Shown: in pieces, positions 58,475 to 64,000 of the stretch
How the letters are laid out: the number at the start of each line of letters is the position of its first letter
Numbering within the stretch: position 1 is the stretch's first letter
Assembly (NCBI RefSeq): GCF_030160235.1
Contig: NZ_BSNY01000017.1
Location: 35,867 to 99,866 of the forward strand
Direction of reading: 5' to 3'
DNA from: Mesorhizobium huakuii
GTDB lineage: Bacteria; Pseudomonadota; Alphaproteobacteria; Rhizobiales; Rhizobiaceae
DNA length: 64,000 nucleotides
Notes under the pieces: model-generated
Databases searched by the model: none
Told to the model about the DNA's origin: nothing
Seen by the model: only the letters and a program-made list of their open reading frames with translations
Made by a program: the position numbers and the translations under genes

Positions 58475-58701
58475 GCTGCGCCCTGCCGAGTTTGTTGGTG
58501 CCTTGCTCTAGCGGTCAGGAAATCGAATGAAAAGAGCGCTTTTCGACCACGGGTGCAAATGAACCGTGGGATATCGAACCCGCTCCAGGGGGTGTAGATG
58601 CACAGCAGTGCCGGAAATGCGACTGGACCAGGCGAATTCTTGCCTTGAAACCGAAGCTTCGGGTTTCTAGGGTTTCGGCGCACGCACACAAGGAATCCTG
58701 A

Positions 58702-59736
58702 ATGCCCCGTTCTGTGATCGACGCGATCGGCAACACGCCTCTGATCCGCCTTAACAAAGCTTCCGAAGAAACCGGCTGCGAGATCCTGGGCAAGGCCGAA
58801 TTCATGAATCCGGGGCAATCGGTCAAGGATCGCGCCGGCCTTTTCATCATCCGCGACGCCGAACGGCGCGGCCTGTTGAAGCCGGGCGGCGTCATCGTCG
58901 AGGGAACGGCAGGCAATACGGGCATCGGGCTGACGCTGGTCGCCAAGGCGCTGGGTTATCGCACGGTCATCGTCATTCCCGATACGCAGAGCCAGGAGAA
59001 GAAGGACACGATCCGGTTGCTCGGCGCCGAGCTGATCGAGGTGCCGGCCGTGCCTTACAAGAACCCCAACAATTACGTGAAATTGTCGGGACGGCTGGCC
59101 GAGCAGATGGCGCGGACCGAGCCCAACGGCGCCATTTGGGCCAACCAGTTCGACAATGTCGCCAACCGCGATGGGCATATCCGCACCACGGCGGAGGAAA
59201 TCTGGGCCCAGACCGGCGGCAAGGTTGACGGTTTCGTTTCGGCTGTGGGTTCCGGCGGCACGCTGGCCGGCGTCGCTTTCGGGCTGAAGGCCAAGAGCAA
59301 GGATGTCAAAATCGCGCTCGCCGACCCGCTCGGCGCCGCGCTCTACAGTTTCTACACCAGCGGCGAATTGAAGTCCGAAGGCAGCTCGATCACCGAAGGC
59401 ATCGGGCAGGGGCGCATCACCGCCAATCTCGAAGGGTTCACGCCGGATTTCTCGTTCCAGATCAAGGACGAGGACGCGCTGCCGATCGTCTTCGACCTGA
59501 TCCAGGAGGAGGGCCTGTGCGTCGGCGGCTCGACGGGCATCAACATTGCCGGCGCCATCCGGCTCGCCAGGGAATTGGGCCCGGGCCACACCATCGTTAC
59601 CGTTCTTTGCGACTACGGCACGCGCTACCAGTCGAAGTTGTTCAATCCGGAATTCCTGCGCGAGAAGAATCTCCCGGTGCCGGGCTGGATGGAACTGCAG
59701 AGCAAGATTTCGGTGCCTTTCGAAAAGGTCGCATGA
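58702..59736 (+). CDS. cysK: Cysteine synthase A
   Basis: O-acetylserine sulfhydrylase, PLP-dependent, 344 aa. NPGQSVKDRAGLFIIRDAER carries the PLP lysine, EGTAGNTGIGLTLVAKALGY the substrate loop, and SAVGSGGTLAGVAFGLK the phosphate-binding glycines. It is longer than E. coli CysK, with a C-terminal extension ending SKISVPFEKVA, as in the rhizobial type. The stop overlaps the alaX start (ATGATG), so these two genes are cotranslated. Confidence 0.93.
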   Translation: MPRSVIDAIGNTPLIRLNKASEETGCEILGKAEFMNPGQSVKDRAGLFIIRDAERRGLLKPGGVIVEGTAGNTGIGLTLVAKALGYRTVIVIPDTQSQEKKDTIRLLGAELIEVPAVPYKNPNNYVKLSGRLAEQMARTEPNGAIWANQFDNVANRDGHIRTTAEEIWAQTGGKVDGFVSAVGSGGTLAGVAFGLKAKSKDVKIALADPLGAALYSFYTSGELKSEGSSITEGIGQGRITANLEGFTPDFSFQIKDEDALPIVFDLIQEEGLCVGGSTGINIAGAIRLARELGPGHTIVTVLCDYGTRYQSKLFNPEFLREKNLPVPGWMELQSKISVPFEKVA

Positions 59737-60479
59737 TGGCGCACAGGACGGAAGCGCTGTTTCGCGACGATGCCTATCTGCGAACGGGGGATGCGACGGT
59801 TGTTGCCGTCAATGATCGTGGCGGCATCATTCTCGATCGGACGATCTTCTACGCCACCTCGGGTGGCCAGCCGGGCGATACCGGCCATCTCGAACGTGCC
59901 GACGGCAGCCGCATCGCCATTGCCGCCACCATCACAGGTGAGACCAAGGACGAGATCATCCATGTGCCGGCGCCCGAGCAGGCGACCCTGGCGGTTGGCG
60001 AGAAGGTCAAACTCGCCATCGACTGGGAACGCCGGCATCTGCTGATGCGCATGCACGCGGCCTGCCATCTGCTTACCGTCGTTTGCCCGTTCCCTATCAC
60101 CGGTGCGGCGGTTTCCGATGACGACAGCCGTGTCGATTTCGACATTCCCGACGCCAGCTTCTCGAAGGAAGATGTGACCGCGAGCCTGATGGATCTGGTG
60201 CGCGCTGATCATCCGATTTTCACAAGGCTGATCAGCGACGAGGAACTCGCCGCGAACCCCGGCCTGGTCAAGTCGAAGAACGTCCGGCCCCCGGTCGGCA
60301 CCGGCAAGATCCGCCTTGTCTGCATCGGCAACAACGCCTCGGTGGACAGTCAGCCCTGTGGTGGCACACATGTGAAAAGCACCGGCGAAATCGGTGAAAT
60401 CCACATCGGCAAGATCGAAAAGAAGGGTCGTGAGAACAGGCGCTTCCGCATCCGCTTCGGCCCGATGCCGGCCGCCTGA
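59733..60479 (+). CDS. Alanyl-tRNA editing protein (AlaX)
   Basis: Free-standing trans-editing domain that deacylates mischarged tRNA-Ala, 248 aa. The N-terminal beta-barrel has IFYATSGGQPGDTGHL. The zinc site is HAACH (in RMHAACHLLTVV) with CGGTH in QPCGGTHVKSTGE. It lacks the catalytic AlaRS part. ATG 59733 overlaps the cysK stop (a second ATG three bases on is also possible); longer upstream residues are the shadow of cysK. C-terminal GRENRRFRIRFGP is typical. Confidence 0.92.
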   Translation: MMAHRTEALFRDDAYLRTGDATVVAVNDRGGIILDRTIFYATSGGQPGDTGHLERADGSRIAIAATITGETKDEIIHVPAPEQATLAVGEKVKLAIDWERRHLLMRMHAACHLLTVVCPFPITGAAVSDDDSRVDFDIPDASFSKEDVTASLMDLVRADHPIFTRLISDEELAANPGLVKSKNVRPPVGTGKIRLVCIGNNASVDSQPCGGTHVKSTGEIGEIHIGKIEKKGRENRRFRIRFGPMPAA

Positions 60480-60530
60480 AGTCAGACAGTGGTCGGTCTT
60501 CTACAATTCTTCAGGCGGTCGTGAGACGCG

Positions 60531-61394
60531 TTACGCAAGGTGTCGGAAACTGGAAGGCGGTCTCTCCACCCAGGCTTCGACCTGCTCGGTGACGAACTTC
60601 GCTGCCTGATGGTGGATGAAATGACCGGCACCGGGCAACGCAATCAGCGCGGTCACATTGTCGACCTCGCGGAACGTGCCATCGAAAGCGCTGACGGGTA
60701 CATAGGGGTCGTCGGTGCCAAACAGGACCAGGGTCGGTGCCTTGACGAGTGGCAATTGCCCCAGACTTGGCACCTTGCCGAGCGGAATGTTGGCCCTGTA
60801 GTAGCCAAGCATTGCCTCCGGACTGGATCGCCGCAGCGAGTCCGTCAGCGCCTGCCTATCCTGCGGATCGGCGACCCAGGTCGCAAGTTCGTCGATGTTC
60901 AGCATCTGGGCTGCGCCGGGTGCCTGGAAGCTGCGTATGTAAGCGATCATCTCGGCATTGGCCGGATCGGCAATGGCATTGAGATGATTGCGCGGATGCG
61001 GCGTCGACAGCAGGACGAGATGGCGCACGACCTGCGGCGCGCGTATAGCCAGCCACCATGCAACGATGCCTCCCCAGTCGTGGCCGACAATGGCGGCCTG
61101 GGTCAACTTTTCGGCTGCGAGAACGGCCAACACGTCGTTGACCAAGTTTGCCAGCACATAGTTGCCGTAACCCTGCGGCGCGTCGCTTTGTCCGAAACCC
61201 CGCAGGTCGGGCGCGATCACGCGGTAGCGGCTGCAAAGCGCTCGCATCTGCCGGCGCCAACCCATGCCGTGATCCGGAAAGCCGTGCAGAAACACAATCG
61301 GCGGGCCTGAGCCCGCCGCCGTGTAGTGCAGTTTGACGTTGCCGTTTACAGCAAACTTCGATTCAAACGCCGCTTCCAGTTCAGTCAATTGCAA
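60531..61394 (-). CDS. Epoxide-hydrolase-like alpha/beta hydrolase
   Basis: About 287 aa. HGFPDHGMGWRRQMRAL has the HGXP oxyanion motif and VGHDWGGIVAWWLA carries Asp as nucleophile, the mark of soluble epoxide hydrolases and haloalkane dehalogenases. FGTDDPYVP supplies the acid and GAGHFIHH the base. No in-frame ATG exists near the domain start, so TTG at 61394 (or 61388) is the likely start, 44 nt after the outer-membrane gene. The frame is open further upstream only as a shadow of that gene. Substrate unknown; the P450 next door is a plausible source of an epoxide. Confidence 0.8.
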   Translation of the reverse strand: MQLTELEAAFESKFAVNGNVKLHYTAAGSGPPIVFLHGFPDHGMGWRRQMRALCSRYRVIAPDLRGFGQSDAPQGYGNYVLANLVNDVLAVLAAEKLTQAAIVGHDWGGIVAWWLAIRAPQVVRHLVLLSTPHPRNHLNAIADPANAEMIAYIRSFQAPGAAQMLNIDELATWVADPQDRQALTDSLRRSSPEAMLGYYRANIPLGKVPSLGQLPLVKAPTLVLFGTDDPYVPVSAFDGTFREVDNVTALIALPGAGHFIHHQAAKFVTEQVEAWVERPPSSFRHLA

Positions 61395-61438
61395 TCCATT
61401 CGATGCTGCGTTCGAGCTCAGCAGCCCGAACGGCTGGG

Positions 61439-62383
61439 CTACATCTTGACTTCGAGGCGTAGGAACGGGCCGTTGAACGTCTGTGTGCTCTTGTCGGAGA
61501 GCGTCAGTAGATTGTGCCACTGCTCGACCCGATAGCCGGCGGTGAACGTGGTGTTTTCCCATGGCTTGAACGTCACGCCACCGGAGAGGTCGATATTGGT
61601 CACGACTTCGCTGGAGTGCTGGCTCTCGCTTGCATTGATGGTCTGATCGACCGGAGTAGGCGGGACGGCGCTCGGATCGTGCTGCGTCGCGCTCAGGCTG
61701 ATCTTGTTGGTGCGCCTGCCCCACATGGCCGAACCGGAAACCGCGCCAGTCAGACCCCATGTCTCGCCCAGGGGATAATAGACTTCTGCGCCGATGCGAG
61801 GGCCGACGCCGTAAAATTCCGACGAGCCGAGCTTGTCGGCGCTACCGGATTTGTCCGCCGGATTATCCCGGGTGATGCCTTCGTGCAGGCTCACTTTCTC
61901 CTTGGAGTGCAGCAGCCGCAAGCCGCCGAAGAAGCGGATGTCGGCGCTTTGTGCCTGGACGTGCTTGCCGATATCGAAGTCCAGTGTCTGAAAATTATAG
62001 CTGTTTCCGAACGAAAGATTGACGTTGCCCGGGTCGCTGCCCGTTATCGGTATGTCAAAACTGGTGTCATTGTCCTGTCCAGCATGGAAGGACCCGGCGA
62101 GGCGCCAGTCGACGTCCGGAGAAATCGCCTTGGTCAGCGCGACCGATCCGTAGAGATCGCCAAAGCCGTTGTTGCTGCCTAGTTTGTCCGTGGTGTCGCC
62201 GAGCTTGTCGACGTTGGACTGATAGACCGCGCCTTCGAAGGCAATCTTGATGCGGGAATCCACCACTGCCGGATCGATCACTTGCGCATCCGCTGCATGG
62301 GCAGCAACCACACCAACAGATGTCACCGAAGCAGCCGACGCCGCAACAGTAGCAAGAAGCTTGCTTGAAACGTGATTTCGCAT
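61439..62383 (-). CDS. Outer-membrane beta-barrel protein (Lpg1974-like)
   Basis: 314 aa with a signal peptide (LLATVAASAASVTSVGVVAA, cleavage likely after AHA near residue 30). The mature protein has alternating beta-strand pattern, few cysteines, Gly/aromatic-rich strands (GGLRLLHSKEKVSLHEG, YGVGPRIGAEVYYPLGETWG, GVTFKPWENTTFTAGYRVEQ) and a C-terminal strand ending in FLRLEVKM. Two loops hold DKLG words (DKLGDTTDKLGSNN, DKSGSADKLGS). It resembles the Legionella-type major outer membrane / Lpg1974 pore family. Probably cotranscribed with the hydrolase downstream. Codon choice is less biased than in the core region. Confidence 0.75.
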   Translation of the reverse strand: MRNHVSSKLLATVAASAASVTSVGVVAAHAADAQVIDPAVVDSRIKIAFEGAVYQSNVDKLGDTTDKLGSNNGFGDLYGSVALTKAISPDVDWRLAGSFHAGQDNDTSFDIPITGSDPGNVNLSFGNSYNFQTLDFDIGKHVQAQSADIRFFGGLRLLHSKEKVSLHEGITRDNPADKSGSADKLGSSEFYGVGPRIGAEVYYPLGETWGLTGAVSGSAMWGRRTNKISLSATQHDPSAVPPTPVDQTINASESQHSSEVVTNIDLSGGVTFKPWENTTFTAGYRVEQWHNLLTLSDKSTQTFNGPFLRLEVKM

Positions 62384-62603
62384 TTTTTCCCCGCCTGGAA
62401 TCTAACTGAATAGTTATTAGCCCAGTCGCACATTACCGCAGCGGCATCTCGCGTCATAGCTGTTATAATAATTTGCTCGGGCAGTGTTACGCGTTTGCCA
62501 CAGATGGCTTTTTATCCCCGAGAATCAAATAAGATAGCGGCGGGTTTTGTAGGCGAAATGTTAGCGCGACGCCGGTGGCGTTCGGGGCTGCCGGGGAGCA
62601 TTG
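62384..62603. other. Divergent control region of the P450 and outer-membrane genes
   Basis: About 220 AT-richer bases (for example TTATAATAATTTGC near 62461-62474) with no ORF. Promoters for both directions must lie here, but no pair of hexamers is convincing enough to list. Confidence 0.35.
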
Positions 62604-63806
62604 ATGGACAATCAGGCGCAAATCGAAAGCGTTCTCAACAACCTCGTCTATGCGCTTTTTGCTCAAAGCGGGCAGGTCGAAACGAACGGCAAGGCTGGCA
62701 ACCTCGGCAATCTGATTGTCTTTGACAACCCGGAAGCCGTAGACACCATCGTCAAGGCGCCGCAACTCTTCCGCAAGAACTTTTCCCTGATCTCGGCGCT
62801 CGGTTTCAGCCGCTTCAACACCAATGGCGAGGATTGGTCGATTCGGCGCGCCATCACCCAGGATACCTACCTGGCGGCCGCCAGGCCGGCGCAGCAACAG
62901 CCCATGGCAGAACTCTACGCCACCGCTCTTGCCGAGAGTGACGCAACGTTGCCTTCCATCCAGCAAGCTTTGTTCGCGGTATCGATGACGATATTCTACC
63001 GGGCTTTCGGCCTGGTTCCCGACATGGCAGCGACGCTCCTTCTGCTCGACAGGGTCCGCGACGTGCTAAGGCGCCTCCAATATTATTCCTGGGTGTCGCC
63101 GACGAGCGCTGAGCGCGCGAATGTTATCCAGGGCGCCCGCGCGGTGGTTGCCGATTTCACGTCGCTGCTGATGGCGGATCCCCGGGCGGCCGCCGAGATG
63201 GACCGCTTCAGGAATCTGGCTTCCGACCTGGAGGACTTCTCGCCGGTAGAGGAGTTCGTCATGAACTTCTTCGCCGGCGTCGAGACGACGGTGACCACCG
63301 CTCTTTGGGTGATCGACCGGCTGGGTGCCAACCAGAAGGTGCAGGAGCGCATCCATGCCGAGGTTCTCTCCGGCGAGGCGCAAACGCCTTACACCGATTG
63401 CATGATCAACGAGACGATGCGTTATTTCCCTCCGATACCGTTCCTGACTCGTGAAGTCGGCGCCGATACGGTTCTCGACGGCCAGAAGCTCTATGCCGGG
63501 CAACTGATCATGGTATCGATCGTGGGCGTGCATCAGAATCCAGTCTACTGGTCAAACCCGCGTGTCTTCGATGCAAGCCGGAAGGAATTCCTCGAGAACA
63601 GCTTTGATCGGCGGGCCTTTATTCCCTTCCTTACCGGACCGCGCATGTGCGGTGGCGCCCGTCTTGGTCGGCTGGAGGTCCGGGAGGCGGTCCTCGCCAT
63701 CGTGCGGCAGTTCGCCTTCGGCCGGGCCGACGATGTGATCCGGTTCGATTATGCGCTGGCCTTGCGCCCGGCGCAGGGGGCTTCGGTCAGTGTTTCGCGC
63801 CGATAA
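62604..63806 (+). CDS. Cytochrome P450
   Basis: Soluble bacterial P450 monooxygenase, 400 aa. I-helix AGVETT (224-229), K-helix ETMR (270-273), meander and haem loop FLTGPRMCGGARLG with Cys349 as the axial ligand. WSIRRAITQDTY corresponds to the C-helix, which contacts the haem propionates. ATG 62604 is used; the TTG one codon earlier is an alternative. No ferredoxin or reductase gene is next to it, so redox partners must come from elsewhere. Substrate unknown. Confidence 0.93.
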   Translation: MDNQAQIESVLNNLVYALFAQSGQVETNGKAGNLGNLIVFDNPEAVDTIVKAPQLFRKNFSLISALGFSRFNTNGEDWSIRRAITQDTYLAAARPAQQQPMAELYATALAESDATLPSIQQALFAVSMTIFYRAFGLVPDMAATLLLLDRVRDVLRRLQYYSWVSPTSAERANVIQGARAVVADFTSLLMADPRAAAEMDRFRNLASDLEDFSPVEEFVMNFFAGVETTVTTALWVIDRLGANQKVQERIHAEVLSGEAQTPYTDCMINETMRYFPPIPFLTREVGADTVLDGQKLYAGQLIMVSIVGVHQNPVYWSNPRVFDASRKEFLENSFDRRAFIPFLTGPRMCGGARLGRLEVREAVLAIVRQFAFGRADDVIRFDYALALRPAQGASVSVSRR

Positions 63807-63816
63807 TACACCAAGG

Positions 63817-63984
63817 TCAGGTATGGTCCTGCCAGAACCGCCTGACGTAGTCCCCAAACTGCCGTTTGATCATGGTCTTGAACTCGACATCATGCGCATA
63901 ACGCGCGCTTGTCGATATGGCTTTTGATTTCAGTTCGAAGCCTGGCCCAACTTGAACAGTTGGACGTGAACGGATAGCGAACAC
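63817..63984 (-). CDS. Possible 55-aa ORF at the window edge
   Basis: GTG 63984 to TGA 63817. The translation starts MFAIRSRPTVQVGPGFELKS and ends MIKRQFGDYVRRFWQDHT, with plausible composition. An in-frame TAA lies just upstream, so it is not simply the end of a larger gene entering the window unless a frameshift is present. No family recognised. Could be a small gene or a remnant. Confidence 0.3.
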   Translation of the reverse strand: MFAIRSRPTVQVGPGFELKSKAISTSARYAHDVEFKTMIKRQFGDYVRRFWQDHT

Positions 63985-64000
63985 TGTCCGTTAAGCCATT

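Noticed and set aside
61395-61760. N-terminal 120 residues of the open frame continuous with the epoxide-hydrolase-like gene
   Set aside because: They lie antisense-free but in another frame of the outer-membrane protein gene, are low-complexity (Gln/Arg-rich), and precede a complete hydrolase domain.

Overview
The window is a stretch of chromosome from a rhizobial alphaproteobacterium, most probably Mesorhizobium or a close relative. The inference rests on high GC, TTGACG-type promoters, a rpoBC / str-S10-spc-alpha run with adk after secY, the divergent gstI-glnII pair, and a glnB-glnA operon a few kb further on. No CRISPR array, insertion sequence, phage gene, tRNA or rRNA was found. Genus and species are inferred, not proven.

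Region 1 (1-10233) holds the 3' part of rpoB, complete rpoC with its terminator, a frameshifted O-methyltransferase gene, and on the minus strand a D-galactose 1-dehydrogenase gene and a two-gene unit of a small unknown protein plus a cysteine-synthase-like PLP enzyme. Region 2 (about 10430-29780) is the translation supercluster: rpsL-rpsG-fusA-tuf, then the S10, spc and alpha gene sets through secY, adk, rpsM, rpsK, rpoA and rplQ, ending at a strong terminator. Small palindromic repeats sit between some of the ribosomal genes, two copies of one family flanking rplR.

Region 3 (29909-41650) carries a periplasmic Deg-type protease, rarA, a frameshifted DUF930 gene, a membrane-anchored aspartyl/asparaginyl hydroxylase-like protein, a large membrane protein resembling glycosyltransferases, crcB, an RluA-family pseudouridine synthase, an EamA transporter, an ATP12 chaperone and an MHS-type MFS transporter with a large extra domain.

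Region 4 (41677-49558) is centred on nitrogen assimilation. gstI (63 aa inhibitor of GSII translation) diverges from glnII (GSII). The intergenic region has a near-perfect sigma-54 promoter for glnII and two TGC-N11-GCA NtrC-type sites one of which lies across a candidate gstI promoter: a compact reciprocal switch. Between glnII and glnA are a P1-family peptidase, a TetR regulator and an APC amino-acid permease with palindromic operators. glnB-glnA (PII and GSI) follow on the minus strand with their own sigma-54 candidate.

Region 5 (49559-64000) holds NAD(P)H-hydrate repair (nnrE/nnrD fusion) translationally coupled to a secreted Cys-rich protein with one CXXCH haem motif, pccB, a DEAD-box helicase with an unusual DEGD motif, an alpha/beta hydrolase, an SDR, cysK overlapping an alaX editing gene, and an accessory-looking group of an outer-membrane protein, an epoxide-hydrolase-like enzyme and a divergent cytochrome P450.

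I found no wholly new multi-gene system. The most rewarding items are the gstI/glnII control region, the nnrD-coupled secreted haem-motif protein, the MFS transporter with an inserted domain, the P450 locus, and two genes each broken by a single-base shift.
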